Assembly (NCBI GenBank): GCA_039621445.1
Contig: CP154954.1
Location: 16,448,140-16,512,139, forward strand
DNA from: Euglena gracilis
Taxonomy: Eukaryota > Euglenida > Euglenophyceae > Euglenales
Length of the DNA stretch: 64,000 nt
Reading direction: 5' to 3'
Shown: positions 10,986-22,370 of the stretch, in pieces
How the letters are laid out: the number at the start of each line of letters is the position of its first letter
How positions within the stretch are numbered: position 1 is the stretch's first letter
Notes under the pieces: model-generated
What the model was told of the DNA's origin: nothing
Database searches by the model: none
What the model saw: the letters and a program-made list of their open reading frames with translations, nothing else
Made by a program: the position numbers and the translations under genes

Positions 10986-12952
10986 AACATACAAAACGCC
11001 AACAACGAAATTTTCGGCAAATTTGGTCAACATGACATTTTTGATAATGGTAGGTCTCAAGAAAATGACAAAAAATCAGTTTTTGGGTGGTTTGCAGCCG
11101 AAAAAATTGTCCCCGGTGGCTTTCAGTTCTCCTCCTGGGGGGGGGGGTATAACCCCTGGGCCTGGGGGGCGGGAGGGGTTCCCCTTCGGCGACCTCTTCT
11201 GTGAGTTGATTTTCGATGATGGGTCGAAAATTCGGGCTTTGTCCCAAAAAAAACTAATTGACTGCCATTGACTGCCATTGAAACCGATCGACATCTGCCA
11301 AACATGCTATCAATGACCAAGGAGGGGGTGCATCCCCCCCAAGCTGAGCGATGTAGACCATACGTGGACACCTTAAGTGTGTGGTTCATAACTGTGGGGG
11401 GGTTGCGCTTTGAGTTTGAGAATGGAGAATGAACTCATCCATCCATCCCTTCCTGGGCGCTTGGCACGGGCCACAAATGAAGGTATGGCCCCGAGGGCAA
11501 TTTGGGGGGAAAGTCGAATGTTAAAATTTTAGGCCATGACAAATAAGCCAAAAAAGCCTATTGGGGGGACAAGGTTGCACGGCCGAAGGCCAACTTTTGG
11601 GCCAAATTTGCGTGATTATGGGGGCCAAGAGTGTGGAGGGGATCCAAAGCTGTTGAAACTGACTGCAAAAAGCCACAGACACTCCAACAACAGCCCAAAT
11701 AGCTTTTTCAGCACCTTTGGCCTTTTCACTTTGGCACCTTTCGCAATCTTACATCATCGTCTTCAAAAAAGAACAAAGGCGGTCGTAAGTGGGCCGAGTA
11801 GACCAGCACACTGCTTGTGGGACCAGGAATTTTCTTTAAGAACGGGGGTGGTCTGGAACCCCCCCCCCGGGTCACCAAACTGAAAAAAAAATCTCTGGTC
11901 CAGACCAGTGGAGAGCAACCACAGGCGGCGAAGTGGTCTGGGGTAGGGCTGCAGATGTGGGAGGTCCAAGATGCTGAAATGGAGCTGAAAGCCTCCCAAA
12001 CATGAAATGGGTGTAGGGGACAGACTGCATGTCACTTATCCTTTATGCATTGTCGGTAAACAAGGCAATAATTGTCGAAATTATGCGGGGGGGGGAATGA
12101 TTCGGATTATGCGGCAATTATACGGATTTGTGCGGGTGAGAAATGCGGCAGAAAATCCTTTTGGCCACTGTTTGGTCGCTATACAGGATTATATGGGTGA
12201 GAAATGCGGCATAAAATCCTTTTGGCCATTGTTTGGTCACTTTTATTCAATTTTCGGAAACACTTTTTCAACTATTTTTTGTTGCTTCAGGCAAATTTTT
12301 GGTGACTTTTGACCCTCCGGTGCCTGCATCTCTGCTCCAGTTGCTGCATCCAGTAACCGCATCCCCGCACCTGCCGCAGTAGCCACATGGCCACATCTGT
12401 TACTAAATCTGCTGGAGTGTTTGAAAAATACTCTTAACATCTGTGCACGGCAGGAAATCTGCAACTTTAGCCTAAAGTGCTGGTCAAAAAAAAATCCCCA
12501 AAAACAGTGGCCCAGAAAGACCCAAAAATAAACTCCTGGTCCAATGCGTCCCATCGAAAAAAGCCAGCTGAACCTCCTAAAAAATTGACCTCCCCACAAA
12601 AAAAGAAATCCCTAGAGATAGAAAAAAATACAAAAAAAATAGACCTCGCCCGAGTCTGCATTTTTTTTTGGGTTTTTTGTTTAAAAAAAATTGGCAAGGA
12701 GCCTCATTTGCAGGAGGTCTGACTGGTTTGGGGGTGGCACTCTCACGGCTTTAGGAACAAAATTTGTCCCCTTCCCAGGACCCCGAAGTGCTGGTGTAAA
12801 CAGCAAATATTCAAAAAAGCACATCCAAAAATAAGATTAGATTTGAGCAACCAATCGAAACAGTGGACCTGGGTCTTATTTTGTGGGGGGGTTATTATTC
12901 TTATTTTGCCTTCCAATTCTTTTGCAGAATTCTGCACAATCCACATGTTTTA
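10986..12952. other. Unassigned sequence
   Basis: No gene recognised. It contains a degenerate repeat A-like patch near 11,550-11,640 and a short tandem duplication near 12,135-12,240, where GTGAGAAATGCGGC..AAAATCCTTTTGGCC occurs twice about 62 bp apart. The remainder is A-rich with G runs. Confidence 0.5.
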
Positions 12953-13355
12953 AAACCCCCCTAATAAGTGCACGGGTGCGCGCATTTTAAGGACGTAGTT
13001 TCGGACCCCAAGGGGTGCGCACTTATTAGGGCAGTGCGCACTTTTTAGGGCAAAGCCAAAAATACTGACATTACCCCCACTCTTTTTCAGTTTTCCCCCC
13101 AACTTTGTGATTTCAAGCTATGAGTCAAGTGATTATGTGTCAAATGTGTCAAATTTGGGCTTGGACGATAGAAATATTTGGTCTGAGAAGGACAGTTCTG
13201 AGAATTGTGTGTGCTTTCCGACCTGAGATATGACAATGCTTTCTCCTTTGGGGGGTGCGCACTTTTTAGGGAGGTAGTTTCGGACCCTTGGGGGGTGCGC
13301 ACTTATTAGGGCACTGCGCACAATTAGGGCAGTGCGCACTTATTAGGGGGTGGGG
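12953..13355. mobile_element. PIF/Harbinger-like MITE candidate, 403 bp
   Basis: Imperfect 20-bp terminal inverted repeats: left 12,953-12,972 (AAACCCCCCCTAATAAGTGC) and right 13,336-13,355 (GCACTTATTAGGGGGTGGGG), 16/20 matching. They are flanked by TTA at 12,950-12,952 and 13,356-13,358, a target size and sequence typical of PIF/Harbinger elements. Inside are at least six GTGCGCACTTATTAGGG-like sub-repeats (near 13,014, 13,033, 13,254, 13,294, 13,313 and 13,332) and a direct repeat GTAGTTTCGGACCC (12,995 and 13,274). No transposase ORF is present, so it would be non-autonomous. The TSD is short, so superfamily assignment is tentative. Confidence 0.55.
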
Positions 13356-13449
13356 TTAGACTGATTTGGACCAATTTTGATCATTTTAGTCCCTTTCGTA
13401 AATTTAGGGAAATCACAAAAATTGATGCAATTGGCCCAAAACTTAAATA

Positions 13450-13474
13450 ACAATAATAATAATAATAATAATAA
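13450..13474 (+). repeat. (AAT)n microsatellite
   Basis: About eight AAT units in an A-rich context. Confidence 0.9.
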
Positions 13475-13622
13475 ATATGTGCATTGTGCAAAAATCCGAA
13501 AATGTAAAAAAGGGCTGGGGAATTCCCTTTGGGTCAATTTTGGCAGACAGCAATCTTTTCAAATGCTTTCCAGCCCTTTTCTTGTTGTCCCCTGAAAAAT
13601 TATCATGCAGATTATATGCAAA

Positions 13623-13694
13623 TTGTTGTTGTTGTTGTGGTTGTTGTTGTTGTTGTTGTTGCTGTGGTTGTTGTTGTTGTTGTTGTTGTTGTTA
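13623..13694 (+). repeat. (TTG)n microsatellite
   Basis: About 24 TTG units with three single-base interruptions. It produces artificial poly-Leu, poly-Val and poly-Cys frames, which are not annotated. The flanking sequence to 14,097 contains no recognised gene. Confidence 0.95.
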
Positions 13695-14097
13695 AAATTA
13701 TTGCAAAAACTATGCAAATTATGTGGAATTATGGAGGATTATGCCTCCCACCCCCAACCCTGCCTTAATGCTTCAATTACCCCTCCGAAACACATCGCCT
13801 CAACCATGTCCCCCCCTCGGGGGCATAACCTCCCTTAAAAGAAGCACAGGGTCCTGCAAGCGCAGTGTCCACATAAAAATGCACCCCCCCCCACCGCCGG
13901 TCCACTACGAGCGCACCCGTTCTTCTATTTGTGGGTGGGTCAGGAATGGGACATCAATGCAAATTGCGGAGGACCCCGTGTGCAAGCACAATGCATTTTG
14001 TGAGGACGCTTTCTCCCGTTAGTCTCCTCCTGGCTAGTTCCAAACACACACAATTGATTGGATGAAACTGTCACACGACTGGATTGAATGTTCCTCC

Positions 14098-14292
14098 ACG
14101 ATTGACGGCAAAGCTGGGGTTGCCAACTTTAGGGGACCAAATTGCATATTAAGAATTTCAGCAAGCCAGCACAAAATTCAAAATTGGCCAAGAACATTAA
14201 AGGGGGGGGGGCAAGATCGCAAGTTAAGGCTAAAGGGCAACGAGTTTGCATGGAAGGAGGAGGGGTGCCAAATGCCCAGGGGGGGGGCAAGC
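14098..14292 (+). repeat. Dispersed repeat A, copy 2
   Basis: Matches 9,262-9,445: TTGCCAACTTTAGGGGACCA, TTGCATATTAAGAATTTCAG, a C-A-rich middle, AAGTTAAGGCTAAAGGGCAA, GGAAGGAGGAGGGGTGCCAA. The copies are diverged and contain G-run length differences. Confidence 0.6.
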
Positions 14293-15111
14293 GAGGGGGG
14301 AGGTACCTGCACAGCAAATGCCTGGACCTTTCCACACAGATGGGCTGAAAAACAGCGGGTTATGCGCTTATGGGGAACTGGGGTGAGGTCGGTTCAGTTT
14401 CTTGGCACTTCCAACATCGGTTGTGCTTGTTGTGAGGGAAGTCGGTTCAGTGAACACCACAGAACACTCCCTGGCTGGCAAATCATTTTCCAATGACTGC
14501 CACCTTGCCAGCCCCAAACCGCATTGGCCCGCCGATCTAAGCATTGGAAAATATGAATCAGAGTGGTGTTGCCCGCACAAAGAGGAAGTACGAGTTGGAA
14601 AGATGGACCATAAAACGGAATGAGAAACCTCCCTTTTTCCCCTTCAAAAAGAAGAAATCAAAACCACAAAAACTCATTTGTTTTTGAAAAAAGACGATAT
14701 GTTTAATGGGACTTTGGTTTATTGCCGAGCTGTAAAAACACAAACTTAATTAACTTTGAAACCTTTGATGCGGTTTGATTGTTCCAGGAATGTCGCTTTG
14801 ACACGGGGGTGTGGGTGCAAAAGAATGGTAACAATAATGAAAACAGCAAATAACAGGGAAAGGGGTGAGTGTCAACAACATGGCGTGGACGGGATAAGGT
14901 GGAGAACTTCCAAAATTTCCACAACTGGGGATGAAACTCATGAACTGGGGTCCAGGGAGATTCAAGCTCAGTACAACCTTTATCAGGAAAGGTGGTTTCA
15001 AAAGCAGGAAGCCCCTAGCTCGCAAATAATTCCCCAGCTGGCGACCCCAGAACCCCAGAAGGGAGGGCGGATCCACAAAAAATTGCTCAACCACCCTGGC
15101 AGTTGGGGAGG
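14293..15111. other. Unassigned sequence
   Basis: No gene or RNA recognised. Open frames in the first 800 bp of this stretch have no domain features. Confidence 0.5.
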
Positions 15112-15600
15112 GGGTCCACCAGGGTTTGATACAAGGACAGGTGGGGGGGGGGGGGGCCGGGCCCCCCCCCTGCGGACCAGGAGAGGGGGGACACCCCCCC
15201 GGGGGTCGGTAAGCAATTGTATGGTCCGGACCCCCCCCCTGCGGACCAGGAGGGGGGGGACACCCCCCCACCTAAACAGTGGCGCGGTCCAGGTGATCGA
15301 ATTTCAGCCCTTCGCGAAGCGCCGGGCCGAAAATTTTTGATCCCCCAAAACGACCCAAAGTGCCATTTTGGGCACTTTTTGGGCAAAAATTTGCCAAAAA
15401 TGCAAAAAAAATTCGGCGCAAAATGCTGGAGGAAAAAATTGACCCTTTTTGGGGGGGGGTCCCGGGTACCCCCCCCCAGGGTCGGTCCGGACCCCCCTGG
15501 CAGGTGGGGGGGGGGGTCCGGACCCCCCCCTGCGGGGGGGGGGGGGCACCCCTCCACCTTAACCATGTACGCCCTCCTTGTATCAAATCCTGGGGTCCAC
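15112..15600. mobile_element. hAT-like MITE with 8-bp target duplication
   Basis: The element proper is 15,120-15,592 (473 bp). Its 18-bp terminal inverted repeats are CAGGGTTTGATACAAGGA (15,120-15,137) and TCCTTGTATCAAATCCTG (15,575-15,592), with one mismatch. It is flanked on both sides by GGGTCCAC (15,112-15,119 and 15,593-15,600). An 8-bp duplication and a terminus starting CAGGG are hallmarks of hAT elements. The interior holds two G/C-rich 66-bp-spaced copies of GGACCCCCCCCCTGCGGACC (about 15,161 and 15,227) and no transposase, so it would depend on a transposase encoded elsewhere. Confidence 0.75.
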
Positions 15601-16436
15601 CCTCCCACCAAACACAAACTCGGCTGGAAGTCTTTCAAAAAAGTTCCGGTCTGGCCTTCGGTCGGGACAGACTGGCCCATTGTGCACCTCCCCCGCCCCC
15701 ACCCCCCCTGGTTGTTTTGGTTCTTGAAAACCCATCTGTCCCCTGGAGGCAGGTGTGGGGTGAAATGCGGTGGCACTGCCAGTGGCACTGCGGGCCGTTA
15801 CACCACTTGTCTTTTTTTTCCCTTTTTAACTTGGCCTTGTTAAAGTTGGCCTGCGGCCACAACTTGCAACCTTGGCCCAAAAATTTTAATATTCTTCGCC
15901 AATTTGTGCACAGCCTACCGAAACTCTTACCGTGCATACTTGGCCATCCATTGTAGCCCCAGCAAGCGTTGCCACCCGGGGGGGCAACGCTTTGGTCTGA
16001 GGGGATAGCTGCCTCCGCTACTTTGTTGGGCCGGTGCTGCTGGTTCCCTCTTCAAGACGTTGACACAAAATTTGCCAAGATACTGCCGATATTTCTTTTC
16101 CCGAAAAACTCTCTGTTGACCATTGCAAAGTTGCACCCCAGTCCCTGTGTCAACAGAAAAACAGCCTGAATGGTTCGCCCCCATATGCCGGTAACGATTC
16201 GTCCAACGATCCATAAACCTCAAATCAAAATCAAATCAAAAAGACCTCAAATGGCCAAAAAAAAAGGTCAAAGCAGCAAACAAAACAGCCGAATATGGCC
16301 AAAATGGCTGAAAACGTCAAACAGTGGCCAAAAAATGCCGACATCGCCTTGCATTGCCCTGCATCCCCAAAATCAAGAACCTCACGGCCGGGAATGCACT
16401 TTTCTTGTTGAGTCACAAAATTTAGGCAGTTTTAGT
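15601..16436. other. Unassigned sequence with a repeat A-like remnant
   Basis: No gene recognised. A minus-oriented repeat A-like patch lies near 15,839-15,915 (AAGTTGGCCTGCGG, TTGCAACCTTGGCCC, GCCAATTTGTGCAC). Confidence 0.45.
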
Positions 16437-19400
16437 GAAAATGCGCATCCGCGTATTTCGGAAGCGGAGTGCGCAGGTGCGCATTCTGAATGATTGCGTG
16501 CCTCTTCCAGACTGGGTGTAAACACCACAAAAATGAGCTGTTTGGATTAACACGACCATAGGGACCACCCCCTTGGATACTGCTTCAACTCCATATCATG
16601 CTGTTTACAGCTGTTTCACAACGACTGTGGTACAGTGCGTGTGCGTGGATGGGCACACACTCAGCACACCACACGGCATGTGGAACACGAGCCACGCAGG
16701 CCAACCTGGACCTGGGTGTGCCACCTTGTGTTTATCAGTGTGTGCTGATGGCTTCCGGGGGCAGGGTCTAGTGAACCAGGGATGAGCCTGGGAAGGAACT
16801 CCTTGCGGCCACAGAGACACAGCCCTCCCAAGGTCAAAACAATGTAGGCGTCACTGAGTGTCAAGGCCGAAGAATGTGCACCTGCGTATTTTTTGGAAAC
16901 CCAAAAGAATGCGCAGGTGTGCATTTTTTTTGGAATGGACACAGGCTGTGGGAAGGGGGAATGCGCACATGTGAATTGATGTTGAAGGACACATTGGGTA
17001 TGGCCTGTTGTTTGCCTGCCTTGAATCCGAGCTGTGCACCGCTATGATGTGGTTTCGGGCTTGCAGAACAAGGGCATGTGAGGGGGAGATGAAAAAAAGA
17101 ATCACCCCTTGGCAACAACGTCGCTGTACCACACCACACCCTGAAACACGATACTTGCAGCGGTGTGGAAAAACCTGGGCTCGGCAACGGCAGGAGTCAA
17201 AGCACGAATTCATGTCCTTCAGTGACAGGGGAACTGCCCCCCTGCAGCTCAAGTCATATAACAAATCAGAATGCGCACCTGCGCATTCCATTTCACCCGC
17301 TGCAGTCCACTGCCCAGCCCAGCGTATGCTGCTCTCATGAATGTGTGGAGCACGTCACAACGCACGTGTAACCGTCCCCCACACGGCGGAGGCGATGGGC
17401 CGGTTGCTGCCGGCGTTGTCTGACCCCACGCCCCAGAGCGTGCATGGCAGCCAATGGTCGCCCTGAACAACCTTATGTTGGGCTGCAGTGCACGGTGCCA
17501 GGAGCACTGTGCCCCACAAGTAGGGTCAACGCAGGGGACTGTGTCTGGTTCCACACATACAGCACTCACTGGGTTGACACCTCGAGAGCGAAACACGCCC
17601 ATCGCCACCTTCGGTATCTCTCAAAAACGGTCTGTAAACACAGAATTATTTCACAATCCAAATGTACTCAAAGAAGCGAACACCACTGGTCAGTCCTTGC
17701 CCCAAAATTTATCCAGGCCCTTGAGACTGTGAGCACATCATAAAAGCACAAGCACATCATAAAAAAAAACCTGGCGGTAAACCCAAGATTTTTTTCCGTT
17801 CTGCTTTTTCTGTGTATTCTACTGTGTCGCACCATGGGAAAACGGATGAGAAAGGGACTTCAGTGCCCGAGGAAATTTCTCAGTGACGGGCACCCTGATT
17901 CCCAACTGCGGTCAGCAGTCTTTCATGGCATGAGTAAAAAGCTGGTGAATGCGCACATGCGGAAAAAAGCGTCCTGTTCCTTTCTTCAAATGACAGCCAC
18001 ACTGCTGAATTTTGTACTCCCAGGTGGGAATGTCACCACCCACGCCAACTCCCCCCGCCGGTTCTGCAGTGTGAAGCCACGGGGCTGATGTGTAGACCTC
18101 CCTGCGCGGATCCAATGGTGTACGAGGACAAGGCAGCCCTGGAGCAAAACTCGGCAAAGGAGGACCACCACCTGTGGCCTTGTTGGCAACAAACGTCACC
18201 CACCACACAGCACCCTTATTTATCATGTGCTCAGAGTCGACGCTCCAGCACTGAAAACAACACCACTGCTGGCCGCTGTGAAGACCAAGGAAATCACATA
18301 TATACACACACTTTCTCCACACACTCCGTCCGCAATGGCTGCAGTCAAACATTGAACATTGGGGTGAATGCGCACATGCGCATTCCCTTTGTGTCTCCCC
18401 TTAAAGCACCCTGGTAGGAGATTGACACACAGGGCCATGCCAAACAACTCAGCACACAAGGTGGAGGCACAGCCCAGGAGACATACACCCTACTCTGGTG
18501 GCATCCACTTGTGCAATGAGATGCCTCTGAAATCGCTGACAAAAAAGGCCAGCAGTGCACCATGGGGGTTGCCCTGTCCCAATGCTGTCACTGGGTTCGG
18601 GAGTGCGAGGCACAGCTCCCCAACAACACAGAGAATGCGCACATGAGCACTCCCTCTCAAGAAATGCGCAGGTGCGCACTCTTGTGGATGCCCAGCGCTG
18701 CTCCCCTCCTGCTCATCTTCAGGTAGAACCACACCCAGCCAACGAAGGAATGGCCCCAAGAGTGCGCACGTGCACATTCTTGCGCCTCATGCAACCTCGA
18801 GACCTGTTTGTGAGGGTTGTTCTGGAGGTGCAGTCTGTGGCAAACAGGGTTGAAGTGGGGCTCCGCTCAGGAGCTTTAGGAACCAGTGAAGCACAGCAAA
18901 GGAGTGCCAGCCAGCCCCCCCCCCCCCCATACCCAGCACCCCATCCCAACCGTCAGACCTAAACTCAGGTGGCCCCACATGGTGATGTGCCATGGTGCCT
19001 ATGAGAAGGCGCATGCAGAGCAGACACCGTGCACGGCTGGATGGATGCTATGCCCGCATGTGTTTTGGAGGGGTGCAGTGCACCGTGTGGAATGCAAACC
19101 CCCTGAGGCAGGGCACCGAGCCCTCCTTTACAAACACCTGGCATGGGTTTAAATACACCGTCACCCACCACTCTCTGAAAGCATACTAACCACACACTAA
19201 CCACACACCAGCACCCTCTCGTGTCCTGCTTCCAACACAGGGCACAGAACCTCCCCTCCACTCTAACCATGAAGACCACGGTACCTCCTTCCCCTAACCA
19301 CCCCTGGGAGCCACAATAACCGTCCAAAATTTCAGGAAAAGGCCGGGGAGGGGGGTGAATGCGCACCTGCTCATTCACTGGGCACCACAAAACAGGGGGG

Positions 19401-19679
19401 ACAGCGGCAGGTACAACGTCTTCACCTGACCAGGGTTCGTCCTCGTGAAACAGCGTTTTGTGTCGCACCTACTTCGGCAGACGGGAGGTTTCCCCCAGTC
19501 GGCGGAGGTGCTAAATCATCAATTTCAAAACGAAAAAAGTTGGTTTACCCAGTAAAAAAACACGGGGGTCGAAAGTAATGGTACCCATTTTGGTACAAGG
19601 GGCTTCAGCTGACGGGTGCGCCGCCCCGTCAAGTGATGGCAACACAACTGGACACAAAAGAATGCGCAGGTGCGCAAAA
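16437..19679. repeat. Cluster of about 13 E-box-centred 20-bp palindromes
   Basis: Consensus GAATGCGCANNTGCGCATTC. Copies begin near 16,438, 16,467, 16,872, 16,907, 16,959, 17,269, 17,947 (half), 18,366, 18,633, 18,661, 18,760, 19,357 and 19,660. The two central bases vary (CC, GG, CA, CG), but nearly all copies keep a CANNTG core (CACCTG, CAGGTG, CACATG, CACGTG); the first, CATCCG, does not. Three times two copies form a close pair (16,438/16,467, 16,872/16,907, 18,633/18,661), two of them sharing an intervening TATTTNGGAA-type segment. Spacing is irregular and intervening DNA is unrelated, so it is neither a tandem array nor CRISPR. The motif is not seen as a cluster elsewhere in the window. 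Confidence 0.8.
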
Positions 19680-19844
19680 AACCACCAAAAATGAAAAGTG
19701 CATTCCCAGCCGTCTAAGTTAGACTCCACAATTACTGCATCGCCCTGCACCAGCGAAGGTGGTTGCCCCCCCCCCCCAGGCGCCCTGGACCCGATTGAAC
19801 GTTAGGCCAGGGTACCAACCATGCGTAAAACAAGCCAAAACGCC

Positions 19845-19965
19845 CTAAAATTGGGCGCAAAGTTGCAAATTAAGGCTGAAGTTTAGGAAGGTCAAGTTTG
19901 CATGTAAGGAGGAGGGGGGGGGCAAGCGCCTGGGGGGGGGAAGCGCCTGGGGGGGGTACCAACAC
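19845..19965 (+). repeat. Dispersed repeat A, copy 3
   Basis: Contains AAATTAAGGCTGAAG, CAAGTTTGCATGTAAGGAGG and a duplicated GCAAGCGCCTGGGGGGGG / GAAGCGCCTGGGGGGGG end, as in copies at 9,262 and 14,098. Confidence 0.6.
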
Positions 19966-20127
19966 CCAAGGATTTCCAGCCAAGCCACGCAAGGAACCTG
20001 TGGGGCGGGCGATCGAGTCTTGGCCCGCAGACGCGAGAGCCAAAGCTATTACACACGCAACGCAGAGGACAAGCGACACGTGACTCGCAGAGCTTGCAGA
20101 GCTTCCGAGCTATAGAGGGTGGAAGCG

Positions 20128-20150
20128 TTATAGCTCCCAAGGAGCTATAA
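20128..20150. other. Perfect 10-bp hairpin, 3-nt loop
   Basis: TTATAGCTCC, loop CAA, GGAGCTATAA. It sits in a stretch of AGCTT/AGCTC-rich sequence (20,075-20,150). It could act as a rho-like RNA hairpin or a cruciform, but nothing nearby is known to be transcribed. Confidence 0.7.
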
Positions 20151-20528
20151 AAACAAGAGCGCGAAAAATTGGGGCCCTTGATTCATCAGATGGGAACGCC
20201 AACAGAATGGTCCCGGGGCTTGGCCTGCGCCTGCAACTGCCGGGCACTGCAGAACACAAGCCACAAATGTCACCGTGGGGGAAAGGAAGGGTAAAAAATG
20301 AGCGGGGACAGGGGGGTAGGACCCCTTGGAGGGTGTGTGAGTTGGACCACCCCTCCCTCTGTGCAAAAAATTCTTAAAGCTCTTTGCACCGGAAAAAAAA
20401 CCGGGCCTTGAAAAAGGCCCCAAAAAGCGCACTTTTGAAAAAAATTGGTCAAAACCTACGGCGAAAATTTCATTTTCCCGGCGAGAAGCGCCGGAAAATT
20501 GTTTTTGGTTCCTGGTGAGGGATTTTAG

Positions 20529-20556
20529 AATGATCCTGCACTTGTGCAGGATCATT
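20529..20556. other. 28-bp palindrome with 13-bp perfect arms
   Basis: AATGATCCTGCAC (20,529-20,541), central TT, GTGCAGGATCATT (20,544-20,556). The length and perfection are unlikely by chance in a single short site. No flanking target duplication or TIR context was found. Confidence 0.85.
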
Positions 20557-20919
20557 GGAGATTTTGAACAAAATTAATTTTTTTGCCTGCCCCACTAGAT
20601 AGTTCCTGTAGGACGTCCCACTAATTACTACCCCCACTTAAGGAAGCACATTTCACAGTGATTCCGAAAATGCACCCGAATTTTTTGGTTATCCCAACCC
20701 AACCCAATCCCCCCCCCGCCCCCCCCCCCCCCCCCCCACTAGCCCAGGGACCTCGAGGAGAATCGAGCCTGGGGATGGCGTTGCTTGCAGGCTGTTGTCC
20801 TTTTGAAAACACCGTTGGATTGCTTCGGCACTGAAGGTTGCTTGACTGGAGGGGATATCTGCTAGTTGAGACACCCACCCAATTGCTTTGAAGAAAATGT
20901 GCCGGATGCACAATACCCC

Positions 20920-21065
20920 CCCCCCCCGGCGTTTGGCCACCCTCCTCCTCACATGCAAACTTGGCCCCTGTAGGGATGGCCTTTTGCACATGGCCGCCAA
21001 AATTCTTCACATGCAAACTTGGCCCCCCTAATGTTGGCCCCCTGGCCTTACCTTCATGGCCTGGG
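20920..21065 (-). repeat. Dispersed repeat A, copy 4 (inverted)
   Basis: Reverse-oriented copy: CCTCCTCCTCACATGCAAAC TTGGCCCC, and then a second ACATGCAAACTTGGCCCCCC and TAATGTTGGCCCCCTGGCC. The key block is duplicated about 68 bp apart within this copy. Confidence 0.55.
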
Positions 21066-21187
21066 CCAAGCGCCCGGGTGGGACAGCAAGAAGAAAATTT
21101 GGCTAGACTGACCGATGGTCCTGTCAGCCATTTCATGCAAAGTCTGTGTTGATGTGGTCTCGATGCTGCCAAGGCCGCAAAAAGCAT

Positions 21188-21190
<3 letters not shown>

Positions 21191-21251
<61 letters not shown>

Positions 21252-21319
21252 CGTGTGCGTGCGTGTGCGTGTGTGCGTGTGCATGTGCATGTGTGCGTGT
21301 GTGCATGTGTGTGTGTGTG

Positions 21320-21383
<64 letters not shown>
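21191..21383 (+). repeat. (TG)n / (TGCG)n compound microsatellite
   Basis: About 190 bp of GT dinucleotides with GC interruptions in the middle. It gives artificial poly-Cys-Val and poly-His-Thr frames on the two strands, which I do not annotate as genes. Confidence 0.98.
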
Positions 21384-21386
<3 letters not shown>

Positions 21387-21424
21387 GGTTTACCACCGGT
21401 TCGTGCTAGGAAGCATGAAATCCG

Positions 21425-21482
21425 GTTCGTGATTGTTCGTGATTGTTCGTGATTGTTCGTGATTGTTCGTGATTGTTCGTGC
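21425..21482 (+). repeat. 10-bp minisatellite, 5.8 units
   Basis: GTTCGTGATT repeated five times without error and followed by a partial unit. A related GGTTCGTGCT occurs just upstream near 21,398, which suggests where the repeat arose. Confidence 0.95.
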
Positions 21483-21888
21483 TTCCAAAAAACCCCCCGG
21501 TTTTACGTTTTCCTTGGCGAAATAGGTGATTCATCTTGGACTTTGGCTCCTTGTGCCTCTTTTAATCTAAATATTCAGGTTAATGGGGAAAGAATTGTTT
21601 ATCCATGGGGAAAAAAATTGTTTATCTACCCCCAATAAACAACTTGCTGACAATATGGCAAATCCAAAAATGGAGGACAAATCTCTATGACGACCCACAA
21701 GACGGTTCCTAGAGGCTGAAATTCGATTGCTGCCCCCCCCCCCCGAGTCCAAAGAACACCAAAATGGCTAACATGTCGGTCCCAGGATGCAATATGTCGC
21801 TTTGCATGTGTCTTCTCGGCCCAGTGCACTGAAATATGCACCTCTCACTTTCCATCACTCCACCAAACTGAAAAAGGTGACAACAGGG

Positions 21889-22008
<120 letters not shown>

Positions 22009-22330
22009 CATGAATTTCACCGTTTTTGAATTTTTGATAAACAGGAACCTTCGAAGTCTTGAAGTCGTTCAAACATTGAACTTGTGTTCGGCTCCTGGGG
22101 ATTTGAAAAAAAACAGCCTTTTTGCAAGTTGCTGTAAGAATATGTGTGGTGTCGTTGCCAGGGAAACGGTGCCCCAGATCAGCCAGAGGGCAGCTGGTGG
22201 CGGACGTGTATAACAAATAGGCGAGGGCAAGGCTCCCCGTTCTACCGGTGCGACATACGCAATGTGAAAAGGCCTTTCGCTGGTGCAACCAGGGGCTCAG
22301 GGGCGCAAGGCTGAGTTGCCACAAATGATC

Positions 22331-22332
22331 GC

Positions 22333-22368
<36 letters not shown>
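22331..22368 (+). repeat. (CA)n microsatellite
   Basis: About 18 CA units with one CG interruption. Confidence 0.97.

Positions 22369-22370
<2 letters not shown>

Noticed and set aside
16437-19679. CRISPR array
   Set aside because: Repeats are diverged palindromes with irregular gaps of 8 to several hundred bases, in eukaryotic DNA without cas genes.
16437-19679. Canonical NRF1 sites
   Set aside because: NRF1 sites are GCGCATGCGC without the two extra central bases; the spacing here differs, so identity is not claimed.
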